64,000 nt of DNA from Bradyrhizobium sp. MOS002. GTDB lineage: Bacteria > Pseudomonadota > Alphaproteobacteria > Rhizobiales > Xanthobacteraceae. The notes beneath the pieces are model-generated. The model ran no database searches and was not told the origin of the DNA. It was given only the letters and a program-made list of their open reading frames with translations. The first letter of the stretch is position 1; every line of letters begins with the position of its first letter. Of the stretch, positions 9,180 to 19,480 are shown one piece after another. The stretch is taken from assembly GCF_003020115.1 (NCBI RefSeq), contig NZ_PYFX01000016.1:60304-124303 (forward strand). The letters run 5' to 3'. The position numbers were made by a program, and so were the translations under genes.

Positions 9180-10769
9180 GTGACGACAGCTCCCGACACC
9201 ACGATGCCCCCCGCCGGCGCGGCGCGCCGGCCGCTCGTCATGGCTGCGGCGATCGTCGCCGCGATGACGCTGCTGCGCATCGTCTACGCCTCGGCCATCG
9301 AGCTCCGCACGGACGAGGCCTATTACTGGACCTGGTCGCAGGAGACGGCGCTCAGCTTCCTGGATCATCCCCCGGGCATCGCCTGGCTGATCCGGTTCGG
9401 CACCGCGATCTTCGGCGACACCACGCTCGGGGTGCGCTTCGGCGGCATCGTCGCGATGCTGGTGACGCAGCTCCTGCTCGCCGATATCGTCCGCCGTCTC
9501 ACCCATGACATGCGCGCCGTCGTGCTCGCGGTGCTGATGCCGGAGGCCGCGCTCTATTACGGCCTGCTGATGGCCAAGGTCGCGCCCGATGTCGCCATGA
9601 TCCCGTTGGCGGTGGCGATGATGTGGTGCCTGGTGCGGCTTGCGCAGGGCGGCGACGGCCGCTGGTGGCTCGCGGCCGGCCTGTTCGCCGGGCTGGCGAT
9701 GCTGTCGAAATTCACCGTGATCATGTTCGCGCCGGCGGTTGCCGCCTTTCTGCTGGTGCCGGATTGGCGCTGGCGCTGGCTGCGCAGCCCCTATCCGTAT
9801 CTCGCGGTTCTGACCGCAATCGCCGTGTTCTCGCCGGTCCTGATCTGGAACGTGCAGCACGACTGGGCCGCGATCCGTTTCCAGGGCGTGCGCGCCACAA
9901 CCAGCTACGGAATCTCGCTCCGCACCTTCGGCGATTACATCGGCCTGCAATTCGGACTGGTCGGCTTCGTCATGCTGCCGGTGGTGCTGACGGGGTTGGT
10001 GCTGACGGCATGGCGCGGCTATCGCGCGCGTGAGCCGGTCGCGATTCTGCTGTCGACCGCGGTGCTGGTGCCGTTTCTCTATTTCCTCGCGAAATCCCTG
10101 ACCCTCCGCGTCGGCGACACCTGGCCGATGTTCATGTGGCCGGTCGGCTTCGCCGCCGCCGCCGTCAACCTCACAATGTTGTCGCGTGAAAAATGGTCGG
10201 CGCGGATGATCCGGTCGTCGTTGTTCTGGGCCAACACGGCGGTGGTCTCGGGCATCGCCTTTGTCGTCATCGTGTTCCTCTATTATGTAGCCACGCCGTG
10301 GAATTTGCTCGGCAAGATCGATCCGACCGGTGCCGAGTCCGGTTACGAGCAGGTCGCCGCGCGCGCCCAGGCCGCATTGGACGAGACCGGCGCGACCTGG
10401 ATCGCCACCACGGACTACCGCACCTATGCCATGATGCGCTGGCTGTTCAGGGGCCGCGTGCCGGTGATCGAGATCAACGAGCGCGGCCGCTTCCAGGGTT
10501 TCTGCGATCCCGGCATGGACCGGATCAGAGACCGCGCCGGCATCTATGTCGGACGCGAGCCGGACAACCGCTCATCGCTGTGGGAGAACATCCCCGCCAA
10601 GCGCGAGCAGCTTGGCCAGGTCGAACGACGCTGGCGCGGTCTCGTGATGGATAATTACGTGGTGGAGAAGCTTTCAGGCTGGACCCCGGAGCTGTCGCCC
10701 CCGAAGGACTCGCCGCTGTTCCAGTGGCGCGTGCTGGCGGGAGAGTTCGAGCGACGTACGCTCGCCTAG
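9180..10769 (+). CDS. GT39/ArnT-like membrane glycosyltransferase
   Basis: This is a multi-pass membrane protein of about 529 residues. The first periplasmic loop has ELRTDEAYYWTWSQ and SFLDHPPGIAWL, the acidic-residue pattern of the PMT/ArnT (GT-C) fold. Many hydrophobic helices follow, and the C-terminal periplasmic part includes WIATTDYRTYAMMRWLF. Enzymes of this fold transfer sugars from polyprenyl-phosphate donors onto lipids or proteins. Possible starts are GTG at 9180 and ATG at 9204. The frame extends back to 9036 but runs through a repeat there. Donor and acceptor are unknown. Confidence 0.85.
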   Translation: MTTAPDTTMPPAGAARRPLVMAAAIVAAMTLLRIVYASAIELRTDEAYYWTWSQETALSFLDHPPGIAWLIRFGTAIFGDTTLGVRFGGIVAMLVTQLLLADIVRRLTHDMRAVVLAVLMPEAALYYGLLMAKVAPDVAMIPLAVAMMWCLVRLAQGGDGRWWLAAGLFAGLAMLSKFTVIMFAPAVAAFLLVPDWRWRWLRSPYPYLAVLTAIAVFSPVLIWNVQHDWAAIRFQGVRATTSYGISLRTFGDYIGLQFGLVGFVMLPVVLTGLVLTAWRGYRAREPVAILLSTAVLVPFLYFLAKSLTLRVGDTWPMFMWPVGFAAAAVNLTMLSREKWSARMIRSSLFWANTAVVSGIAFVVIVFLYYVATPWNLLGKIDPTGAESGYEQVAARAQAALDETGATWIATTDYRTYAMMRWLFRGRVPVIEINERGRFQGFCDPGMDRIRDRAGIYVGREPDNRSSLWENIPAKREQLGQVERRWRGLVMDNYVVEKLSGWTPELSPPKDSPLFQWRVLAGEFERRTLA

Positions 10770-10785
10770 CAAGGTGGGCTTCTTC

Positions 10786-10932
10786 CTTCTCCCCTTGCGG
10801 GAGAAGGTGGCGCGAAGCGCCGGATGAGGGGTTGCGTCAGCGAGTCGAAATGCGAGTGGGTGACGTGCGGAGAGAACCCCTCACCCGTCTCGCCGCTCTG
10901 CGGCGAGCCACCCTCTCCCGCAAGGGGAGAGG
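10786..10932. repeat. Dispersed palindromic repeat, family D
   Basis: It starts with CTTCTCCCCTTGCGGGAGAA, contains GGCGCGAAGCGCCGGATGAGG, and ends with CTCTCCCGCAAGGGGAGAGG. It lies between convergent genes and is closely similar to the copy at 29075-29218. Confidence 0.85.
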
Positions 10933-10962
10933 GAACAGCGCTCGCTTCGCGCGAACAGAGCG

Positions 10963-11991
10963 CTACTCCTCCTCGTCCTTCCTCCGCAGCAGATCCGTCG
11001 CGAGATCCGATAGCTTCGGCGGCGGCAGTGCCGCGAACGGCAGCGGCCGTGTGACGTCGATCGCGGCCAGGCCCAGCCGCGCCGTCAGCAATCCATTCAG
11101 CATGCCTTCGCCCAGTCGCTGCGACAGCTTCGCCGCAATGCCGTGGCCGAGCATCTGCTGCACCAGGCTGTCGCTCGCGGCCATGCCGCCGGTGATGGCG
11201 AGATGGGCAATGACGTGGCGGAGCAGGCGGATCATGCCGAGTGCGCCGGGACGGCCGCCGTAAAGAAAAGCGAGCTGGCGAATCAGGCGCAGCGACACGA
11301 TGAACACGAACATCACGTCGATCGCCGCACGCGGGCTCACCGCCGTGACGATCGAGACCTTTTGCGCGGCTGACGACACCAGCCGCCGCGCCTCGATGTC
11401 CAGCGGCGACATCAATTCGCGCTCGGCGAGCCGGATCATGTCGGCGCCGTCGATGATCTCGCCGGCGTGGCTCTCCAGTGCGGCACGGGCGCGCGCGAGC
11501 TGCGGGTTCTGATGCGCGATCTTGAGCAGATCCTGCACGATGATGCGGCTTTCCTTGCGGTCGTCGCTGGCGAGGACGGCGGCGGCGCGCTGATGCAGCT
11601 TCTCGATGGTCGCGAGGCGCGCCAGTCCATACGCTTCACGCCCGGTCACCACCACGAGCGCAAGCGCAGTGACGAAGGCAAGCGCCAGTCCGACGAAGCC
11701 GAGGCTTTCGCTGCGCGCAAACAGATCCTCGATCAGATGGACTACGCCGAGCCCGACCCCCAGCAGCGTCAGCCCGGCAACGCCGGACCAGAACAATGCG
11801 CCCCAGGGGAGGCCGCGCCGCGCCGGGAGCGCCGATGCGATCGGCACCGGCAGTGTCGCCGGATCGTGCTCCGGCGTGATCTGGATGGTGCCGCGGCCAA
11901 GCCGGGCCGTCTCATCGGCTTCGGTGACAACGACGCCGGGGTCGTCGAGCCGGAACGTCGCCGGCCGCCGTGGCTTCGATCGGTCGTTCAT
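10963..11991 (-). CDS. ycjF: YcjF/TIGR01620 family membrane protein (DUF697)
   Basis: The 342-residue protein has a charged N-terminus with FRLDDPGVVV, two central membrane helices (LFWSGVAGLTLLGVGLGVVH and LGFVGLALAFVTALALVVV), and a C-terminal DUF697 domain with further hydrophobic stretches. YcjF is found almost always next to the GTPase-like YcjX, as here. Its start overlaps the ycjX stop by 4 nt (ATGA), indicating translational coupling. In enterobacteria the pair belongs to envelope-stress regulons; the molecular function is not established. Confidence 0.9.
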   Translation of the reverse strand: MNDRSKPRRPATFRLDDPGVVVTEADETARLGRGTIQITPEHDPATLPVPIASALPARRGLPWGALFWSGVAGLTLLGVGLGVVHLIEDLFARSESLGFVGLALAFVTALALVVVTGREAYGLARLATIEKLHQRAAAVLASDDRKESRIIVQDLLKIAHQNPQLARARAALESHAGEIIDGADMIRLAERELMSPLDIEARRLVSSAAQKVSIVTAVSPRAAIDVMFVFIVSLRLIRQLAFLYGGRPGALGMIRLLRHVIAHLAITGGMAASDSLVQQMLGHGIAAKLSQRLGEGMLNGLLTARLGLAAIDVTRPLPFAALPPPKLSDLATDLLRRKDEEE

Positions 11992-13457
11992 GACAATTTG
12001 TCTCCGATCAGGAACTGCAAGGCACGGTCGAGACGGATGTGAGGCAGCACCGGCTCGTCGGCCCCCTCGCGTTCGAGCTTTGGCGGACGGAAGCGCAGGA
12101 AACGAAAATCGCTCTTCTCGGCGGCCTCGGTCGAGAGCCCGCGGAAGGCGTCGGTGCCGTTGAACAGCGGCTCGGGATCGAGCGGCAGGTCGCCCGGAAA
12201 GGTCGCCACCTCGGTGTTGCCGTCGAAGAACTCGCCGCCGGCGCTTTCGCCCGCGGCCGGCGTTCCCAAAATCGACGGCAATTTGTCACGGCCATGCGCG
12301 ACCTGCGCCTCGCGGGTGGCGCGGACGGCGGCGAGCGCGACGACGTCGATCGTCGCGCCGGTAGTTTCCGCGCGCGCAACGGCGCGGGTGACCGCGCGGC
12401 GCAGCACGGCCTCGAGCCGGTCGTGACTGGAATGATGCAGGTGATCCGCCTTGGTCGCCGCAAACAGAACGCGGTCGATCCGGGGCCGGAACAGGCCGGA
12501 GAGGATCGTGCTGCGGCCGATGTTGAAGCAGTCGAGAATGCCCGCGAGTGCGGCTTCCAGATCGTGCAGCGCTTCGGGGCCGGCGTTGAACGCGGCGAGC
12601 GCGTCGGCCAGCACGATCTGGCGATCGAGCCGGGCAAAATGATCCCGGAAGAACGGCCGCACCACGACGTCCTTGTAGGCCTCGTAGCGGCGCACCATCA
12701 TCGCCCACAGCGATCCTTCCGGCGCCTGGCCGCCCGCGGGCACGTCGAGCGGCGCAAAGGTCAGCGCCGGTGTGTCGGCGAGATTGCCCGGCATCAGGAA
12801 GCGGCCGGGCGGCAGCAGGCTCATCGCAAACCGCTCGTCGCGGCAGCCTTGCAAATAGCCCCTGAAGAGCTTTGCGGCCGTGAGCGTCGCCTGCTCGTCC
12901 TCGCGCGCCTCGGGCTTGAGCGTTGCGAGATGCGCGTGCCAGTCCGCGGCAAGATGGACGCGCGGCGCCTCGCGCGACAGGGCGAGACTCTCAGCGGACC
13001 ATTGCTCAAAGCTCTTCTGGAGCAGCGGCAAATCGAGCAGCCACTCGCCGGGATAGTCGACGATGTCGAGTGTCAGCGTGCGGTCGGCGCCGTTCTGGCG
13101 CTGGTAGTCGATGACGAGCCTGAGCTCGCTGATGTCGACAGTCGAGCTCGGCCAGAGCCGCTCCTCGATCAGCGCGCGCAGATGGCTCTCATAGGCAAAG
13201 CGCGGCACGGCGTCGTCCGGCTGCGGCGCCAGATGGGCCCGCGCGATCCGCCCGGACGAATAGGCCTCGAATACCGGAAACCGCCCACCACGCGTCAGGC
13301 CGTGGATCAGCGCGGTGATGAACACCGTCTTGCCGGCCCGCGACAGGCCGGTGACCCCGAGCCGCACCGTCGGGTTGAAGAAGTGCTCGCCATAGTCGAT
13401 CAGCGCCCTCGCCGATAGGCGCGCTTCTTCGACCATATCCTGGAAACTGAATGCCAT
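11988..13457 (-). CDS. ycjX: YcjX-family GTP-binding protein (DUF463)
   Basis: This 489-residue P-loop protein has a Walker A-like motif in LGVTGLSRAGKTVFITALIH near residues 33-52, followed by TLDIVDYPGEWLLDLPLL (G3-like DYPG) and VLFAATKADHLHHSSHD (G4-like TKAD). This matches the YcjX family, which couples nucleotide binding to an unknown envelope process. It is the first gene of the ycjX-ycjF pair. Confidence 0.92.
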   Translation of the reverse strand: MAFSFQDMVEEARLSARALIDYGEHFFNPTVRLGVTGLSRAGKTVFITALIHGLTRGGRFPVFEAYSSGRIARAHLAPQPDDAVPRFAYESHLRALIEERLWPSSTVDISELRLVIDYQRQNGADRTLTLDIVDYPGEWLLDLPLLQKSFEQWSAESLALSREAPRVHLAADWHAHLATLKPEAREDEQATLTAAKLFRGYLQGCRDERFAMSLLPPGRFLMPGNLADTPALTFAPLDVPAGGQAPEGSLWAMMVRRYEAYKDVVVRPFFRDHFARLDRQIVLADALAAFNAGPEALHDLEAALAGILDCFNIGRSTILSGLFRPRIDRVLFAATKADHLHHSSHDRLEAVLRRAVTRAVARAETTGATIDVVALAAVRATREAQVAHGRDKLPSILGTPAAGESAGGEFFDGNTEVATFPGDLPLDPEPLFNGTDAFRGLSTEAAEKSDFRFLRFRPPKLEREGADEPVLPHIRLDRALQFLIGDKLS

Positions 13458-13650
13458 TTGAACGTTAAGGGATCTCGGCGGGAGAAAATGTGTGACCGAT
13501 CACAAAAGTGGCAATTGCGCGGGGAAAATCAAGCTTCATACTTCCACCTCGTTTGTCGGCAAATCAGCCGTTTGCAAGTCACCCGTTTGAACGACGCGCC
13601 GGTCCCGAAACACCCATACAAGAGGGTATTGTCTCACTTTGCGGATTGCC

Positions 13651-14346
13651 ATGACCGTCTTCCAACTGAAACAGCTCGCATCCTCCTCCGTCCACGCCGC
13701 GGCCGACGCGGTCGGCTGGCATTACGACCGCGCCGAGTTGATCGCCGACGGCGTGATCCACGCGATCGGCGTGCTCTGCGGCATCATTGCCGCGACCGTG
13801 CTGGTGGTGCTGACGGTGCTCTTTGCCGACGCGACCGACATCGTCGGCGTCTCGATCTACGTCGCCGGCCTGCTCTCGATGCTGGTGTTGTCGGCGACCT
13901 ATAATCTCTGGCCGGTCTCGCCGGCCAAATGGCTGCTGCGGCGCTTCGACCATTCGGCGATCTATCTCCTGATCGCGGCGACCTACACGCCGTTCATCCT
14001 GGAGGTGAAGGACAGCGGGTTCGCGCTGGTGCTGCTCGGCGGCGTCTGGTGCGTGGCGATCCTTGGCATCGTGCTGAAACTTCTCTACCCCGGCCGGTTC
14101 GACCGCGTCGCGGTCGGCATCTACCTCGCCATGGGCTGGAGCGGCGTGATGCTCTATGACGCCGTGGTCAAAGCGCTGCCCGCGCTGGTGCTGGGCTTCA
14201 TCCTTGCGGGTGGCCTGCTCTACAGCTTTGGCGTGATCTTTCATGCCTGGCGACGGCTGCGCTTCCAGAATGCGATCTGGCACGGCTTTGTCTTGGCCGG
14301 TGCGGCGTGCCATTATACCGCGGTGCTCGACCTCGTGTTGAGCTGA
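13651..14346 (+). CDS. HlyIII/YqfA family (PAQR-like) membrane protein
   Basis: A 231-residue protein with seven predicted membrane helices. It shows hemolysin III family features: ELIADGVIHAIGVLCG at the start, SATYNLWP with a following FDHSAIYLLIAATYTPF, and a C-terminal IWHGFVLAGAACHYTAVL. The conserved Ser and His residues are those that bind zinc in PAQR proteins. A TTG four codons upstream (13639) is an alternative start, but the ATG at 13651 gives the usual N-terminus. The biological role of bacterial members is poorly defined. Confidence 0.88.
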   Translation: MTVFQLKQLASSSVHAAADAVGWHYDRAELIADGVIHAIGVLCGIIAATVLVVLTVLFADATDIVGVSIYVAGLLSMLVLSATYNLWPVSPAKWLLRRFDHSAIYLLIAATYTPFILEVKDSGFALVLLGGVWCVAILGIVLKLLYPGRFDRVAVGIYLAMGWSGVMLYDAVVKALPALVLGFILAGGLLYSFGVIFHAWRRLRFQNAIWHGFVLAGAACHYTAVLDLVLS

Positions 14347-14401
14347 GCAAGCTCCGCGAAGCGGAATAAGCGAAGCGGTATAAGACAAGAGGAGACGTCG
14401 C

Positions 14402-15196
14402 ATGCAGGTGACCGGCAAGGTCGTGGTCGTCACGGGCGGCGCCAACGGCATCGGCAAGGCGCTGTGCGAGGCCTTTCACAAGGCTGGCGCGGCCAAGGTC
14501 GTCGTCGCCGATATGGACGCGGACAATGCGAGGGCGGTCGCTGCGACGGTGGATGGCGCGGCGTTCAAATGCGATGTCGCACAGGAAAAGGATATTTCCC
14601 ACGTCATCGAGGAGACCGAGCGGCAGTTCGGCCCGATCGAATTGTTCTGCTCCAATGCCGGCATCGGCGGCGGCTTCGATCCGATGTCGGTCAATGCCGG
14701 CGGCGCCTCGGATGAGCCCTGGCAGCGCAGCTGGGCTATTCACGTCATGGCGCATGTCTATGCGGCGCGGCATCTGATCCCGCGCATGAAGGCGCGCGGC
14801 GGCGGCTATTTCCTCAACACGATCTCGGCCGCGGGCCTGCTGTCCCAGGTCGGCAGCCCGGCTTACTCCACCACCAAGCATGCCGCGGTCGGCTTTGCCG
14901 AAAATCTCGCGATCTCGCACAAGGCGCACAGCATCCGTGTCTCGATCCTCTGTCCGCAGGGTGTCGACACCAACATGCTGCGCTCGATCCCCAAGGGCCC
15001 GCAATCCGGCGACGGCGACCTCTCGCCCGAACAGGTCGCCAAGGATGTCCTCGCCGGCCTCGAGCAGGAGACGTTCTTGATCCTGCCGCATCCGCAGGTG
15101 CTCGGCTACATGCGCAAGAAAACCGAGAATTACGACCGCTGGATTGCCGGCATGGCCAAGATCCAGGCCAGGATGCGGGATGAGTTCGGGACGTAG
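14402..15196 (+). CDS. SDR-family oxidoreductase
   Basis: The 264-residue protein is a classical short-chain dehydrogenase. It has the NAD(P)-binding glycine motif VVTGGANGIGKAL, the acidic residue in VVADMDAD (suggesting NAD preference), SNAGIGGGFDP, the catalytic serine in NTISAAGLLSQ, and YSTTKHA containing the catalytic Tyr and Lys. An AGGAG ribosome-binding site precedes the ATG. The substrate is unknown. Confidence 0.9.
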   Translation: MQVTGKVVVVTGGANGIGKALCEAFHKAGAAKVVVADMDADNARAVAATVDGAAFKCDVAQEKDISHVIEETERQFGPIELFCSNAGIGGGFDPMSVNAGGASDEPWQRSWAIHVMAHVYAARHLIPRMKARGGGYFLNTISAAGLLSQVGSPAYSTTKHAAVGFAENLAISHKAHSIRVSILCPQGVDTNMLRSIPKGPQSGDGDLSPEQVAKDVLAGLEQETFLILPHPQVLGYMRKKTENYDRWIAGMAKIQARMRDEFGT

Positions 15197-15221
15197 GGAA
15201 GGCGGGCGCCAAACACTCGCT

Positions 15222-15344
15222 GTCGTCCCGGCGAAGGCCGGGACCCATAATCCCAGGGAGTAGTTGTTTGGCTCGGCCGTAAACTCCGAGTCTTCGTGAC
15301 CACATCTGCCTGTGGGTATGGGTCCCGGCCTTCGCCGGGACGAC
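15222..15344. repeat. Dispersed palindromic repeat, family C
   Basis: GTCGTCCCGGCGAAGGCCGG opens the element and the complementary CCGGCCTTCGCCGGGACGAC closes it. A second full copy lies at 16695-16821, on the other side of the MarR-SDR pair. Both share the interior CCCAGGGAGTA. Confidence 0.88.
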
Positions 15345-15352
15345 GCTGGCGG

Positions 15353-15814
15353 TCAAGCCGCCGATTGCCCTTCGTCCTCCACCCGGCTCTGACGCAATGC
15401 CTGCGCATAGAGCATCATCCCTTCGCGCACCGTGCGCTGCTCGGCCTCCGTCAGCGCGGCAAGGGCGCCGCTCACCTGCTGGCGACCAAAGGCGTGCAGC
15501 GCTTCCAGCGTGCGTCGGCCCTTCGCCGTCAGCGACAGCAGCTTGCTGCGTGCGTCGGCCTCATCAGGCGTCTCCCGCAGCTCGCCGCAGTCGATCAGCT
15601 TGCGCACCAGGCGGCTGACGCTCGATTTCTCCAGCCGCAGGAAATCGCCGAGCTCGCCCGAATTCATCGGCCCGCGGATACCGATCTCCAGGATCGTGTG
15701 CACGGCCGACGGCGGATAGTCCGATGCCGCCACGGTCGCATCCATGAAGCCGAGCTCGCGCACCATCAGGCGCGAGGCCGCGCGAATGTCGTCGATCAGC
15801 GAAAGCCCGGCCAT
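15353..15814 (-). CDS. MarR-family transcriptional regulator
   Basis: The 153-residue protein has the MarR winged helix: PMNSGELGDFLRLEKSSVSR as the recognition region, then the wing ETPDEADARSKLLSLTAKG. It is divergent from the SDR gene at 15890. The ATG at 15814 has a GGGAG ribosome-binding site 5 nt upstream and is preferred. An ATG at 15829 sits inside the palindromic operator and lacks such a site. MarR proteins usually repress themselves and a divergent neighbour until a small aromatic or phenolic ligand binds. Confidence 0.9.
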   Translation of the reverse strand: MAGLSLIDDIRAASRLMVRELGFMDATVAASDYPPSAVHTILEIGIRGPMNSGELGDFLRLEKSSVSRLVRKLIDCGELRETPDEADARSKLLSLTAKGRRTLEALHAFGRQQVSGALAALTEAEQRTVREGMMLYAQALRQSRVEDEGQSAA

Positions 15815-15826
15815 CTTGACTCCCGG

Positions 15827-15853
15827 CATATAGTTGTATCATACAACTATATG
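15827..15853. promoter_or_regulatory. Perfect palindromic operator between marR and a divergent SDR gene
   Basis: CATATAGTTGTAT, one central C, and ATACAACTATATG form a perfect inverted repeat with 13-bp arms. Its low GC content stands out from its surroundings. The spacing lies just upstream of the marR start and about 36 nt before the SDR start. Its size and symmetry fit a MarR dimer site controlling both genes. Confidence 0.8.
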
Positions 15854-15889
15854 CACGCAACGGCGCGCGCAAGCGTCTTGGAGTGAGCC

Positions 15890-16666
15890 ATGGGCGGAAC
15901 TTTGCCTGCGGGGGTGCGGATGAGGGGCAAGGTTTGCCTGGTGACGGGCGGCGGCAGCGGCATCGGCCGTGCCACGGCGTTGCGAATGGCGTCCGAAGGC
16001 GCGGAGGCGATCGTCGTGGCGGGCCGGCGCGAAGCCGAGATCGATGCCACCGCTGCGGCGTGCCGCGAACTCGGTGCGGACGCCATCGCGATCAAGACCG
16101 ACATCACGCGCGAGGACGACGTCGCGCGCCTCGTTGCCACGGCGGTCGAGCGTTGCGGCCGGCTCGACGTCGCCTTCAACAATGCCGGCTTCCAGGAGCG
16201 GCGCGCGCCGCTGGAGGAGCAGGGCACGGATCTCTACGACAGCGTGTTCGACACCAATGTCCGCGCGCTGTTCCTGTGCCTGCGCCATCAATTGCCGGTC
16301 ATGCTCGCGAACGGCCGCGGCAGCATCGTCGTCAACGCCTCCGTCAGCGGCGTGCGCAATCCCAATCCCGGGTTCTCGCTCTACTCGGCATCCAAAGCCG
16401 CGGCGATCTCGCTGACACGCTCTGCTGCGATGGAGAACGCTCCACGCGGCATCCGCATCAACGCCGTCGCCCCCGGCCGCGTCGTCACCGACATGATGCT
16501 GCGCGCCGGCGTCGGCGATGTCGCAACCGTCAGCGCGGGCCTGCCGCTGCGGCGGATGGGGAGCCCGGAGGAGGTCGCCGAGGCGGTGGTGTGGCTATCG
16601 TCCGACGCGTCGTCGTATGTCGTCGGCCATGTGCTGGCGGCGGACGGGGGATTTTTGGCGTCGTAG
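15890..16666 (+). CDS. SDR-family oxidoreductase, probable MarR target
   Basis: The 258-residue short-chain dehydrogenase has VTGGGSGIGRATAL for cofactor binding, an Arg pair in VVAGRREAE (compatible with NADP), FNNAGFQE, the catalytic Ser in VNASVSGV, and YSASKAA with the catalytic Tyr and Lys. The C-terminus GHVLAADGGFLAS is typical. It is divergent from a MarR gene across a perfect palindrome, so it is probably induced by that regulator's ligand. An 11-codon reading frame (15851-15886) precedes it and may be a chance or leader ORF. Confidence 0.9.
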   Translation: MGGTLPAGVRMRGKVCLVTGGGSGIGRATALRMASEGAEAIVVAGRREAEIDATAAACRELGADAIAIKTDITREDDVARLVATAVERCGRLDVAFNNAGFQERRAPLEEQGTDLYDSVFDTNVRALFLCLRHQLPVMLANGRGSIVVNASVSGVRNPNPGFSLYSASKAAAISLTRSAAMENAPRGIRINAVAPGRVVTDMMLRAGVGDVATVSAGLPLRRMGSPEEVAEAVVWLSSDASSYVVGHVLAADGGFLAS

Positions 16667-16694
16667 TTGCGGACGGTCGTGCCAAACATTCGCT

Positions 16695-16821
16695 GTCGTC
16701 CCGGCGAAGGCCGGGACCCATAACCCCAGGGAGTAATTTGGCGAAGATTGGTTGTTCGGGATTAGCAATACGCGCAATCGATAGATCACGCGGTATGAGT
16801 CCCGGCCTTCGCCGGGACGAC
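16695..16821. repeat. Dispersed palindromic repeat, family C
   Basis: The ends GTCGTCCCGGCGAAGGCCGG and CCGGCCTTCGCCGGGACGAC are the same as those of the copy at 15222-15344, in an intergenic gap between convergent genes. Confidence 0.88.
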
Positions 16822-16843
16822 GATGTGGATATACCGTGCGTCC

Positions 16844-18466
<1,623 letters not shown>

Positions 18467-18509
18467 GGTTTCCGTTCCTGTTGTTTTTGGAAGGTAGCAG
18501 CCTCACCCC

Positions 18510-18594
18510 GTCATTGCGAGGAGCCCTTGCGACGAAGCAATCCAGACTGCCACCGCTGAGGGATTCTGGATTGCTTCGCTACGCTCGCAATGAC
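18510..18594. repeat. Dispersed palindromic repeat, family A
   Basis: GTCATTGCGAG at the left end and CTCGCAATGAC at the right end frame paired GAAGCAATCCAGA / TCTGGATTGCTTC arms. Other copies are at 22935-23014, 33256-33333 and 44682-44761, all intergenic. This copy has a slightly different left arm. Confidence 0.85.
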
Positions 18595-18613
18595 GAGAGG
18601 AGGCAGCAGTGTA

Positions 18614-19465
18614 TCACCACACCGCCGTGCCCTTCATGGTCGGCTGCCCCTCCGCGTTCGCGGTCCACAGCTCCATGCCATCAGCGGTCTCGTTGGCGTT
18701 GATGGAGAACTCCGAGCCCTCGAACAGCGGCTGGAGGCCGCGATAGGTAAACTTCTTCGGCGCCTTGCCGCCGCGCAGCTTCGCCGCCATCTCGACGATG
18801 AACGTTGCCTGCAACGGCCCGTGGAAGATCAGGCCGGGATAGCCCTCGACCTTGGTGACGTAGTCGCGGTCGTAATGGATGCGGTGACCGTTGAAGGTCA
18901 GCGCCGAATACCGAAACAGCAGTACCGGATCGGACACATGCGTCTCGCGATGCTGCGCCTTGGGCGGCGGAGGCGGCGCTTTTGCGGTCGCAGGCGTGCT
19001 GGTCGTCATCTCGCGATAGACGATGTCCTGCCGCTCGCGGATGGCGATGCCGCGCGGCGATGAGATGCTGTGCTCGACCGAGACGAAGCACAGCGTGCCG
19101 GTCGAACCCGTCTTCACCTGCACATCGGAGATGCGCGAGGTCCGCGTCGATTCATCACCGACGCGCAAGGGCTGCAGGAACTCGATCTCGCCGCCGGCCC
19201 ACATCCGGCGCGGCAGCGGCACCGGCGGCAGGAAGCCTCCGCGGGTGGGGTGGCCGTCGGGGCCGAGCATCGCCATCGGGAACACCGGCTGCGCCAGGCA
19301 CCAATGCACCGTGAACGGCGCCGCATCGCCGGTCTTGGGCGCGCCGACCTCCTGGAACAGCGTCGCGCGCAAACCCTTCACGAGCTGCGCGGTGACGGTG
19401 TCGGTCGCCTCTTCGCTGCGGCCGATCCATTGCCGCAAATGATCGATGTCGAGCTTCCCGGTCAT
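18614..19465 (-). CDS. MaoC/hot-dog fold dehydratase (mesaconyl-CoA hydratase-like)
   Basis: The 283-residue double hot-dog protein has an N-terminal half ending in VSVEHSI and a C-terminal hot-dog domain with FRYSALTFNGHRIHYDRDY, the hydratase 2 motif with catalytic Asp/His region, and YPGLIFHGPLQATFIVEM. It resembles the FAS1-like dehydratases that hydrate C4-mesaconyl-CoA or other 2-enoyl-CoAs. It is the last gene of the run acyl-CoA dehydrogenase, CoA-transferase, dehydratase, with 15 nt to the upstream gene. The run suggests activation, oxidation and hydration of a small or branched organic acid. Confidence 0.82.
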   Translation of the reverse strand: MTGKLDIDHLRQWIGRSEEATDTVTAQLVKGLRATLFQEVGAPKTGDAAPFTVHWCLAQPVFPMAMLGPDGHPTRGGFLPPVPLPRRMWAGGEIEFLQPLRVGDESTRTSRISDVQVKTGSTGTLCFVSVEHSISSPRGIAIRERQDIVYREMTTSTPATAKAPPPPPKAQHRETHVSDPVLLFRYSALTFNGHRIHYDRDYVTKVEGYPGLIFHGPLQATFIVEMAAKLRGGKAPKKFTYRGLQPLFEGSEFSINANETADGMELWTANAEGQPTMKGTAVW

Positions 19466-19480
19466 GACGCCTCGCTCTTG

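Noticed and set aside
12039..13418. 459-codon plus-strand frame opposite ycjX
   Set aside because: Antisense shadow of a well-supported GTPase gene.
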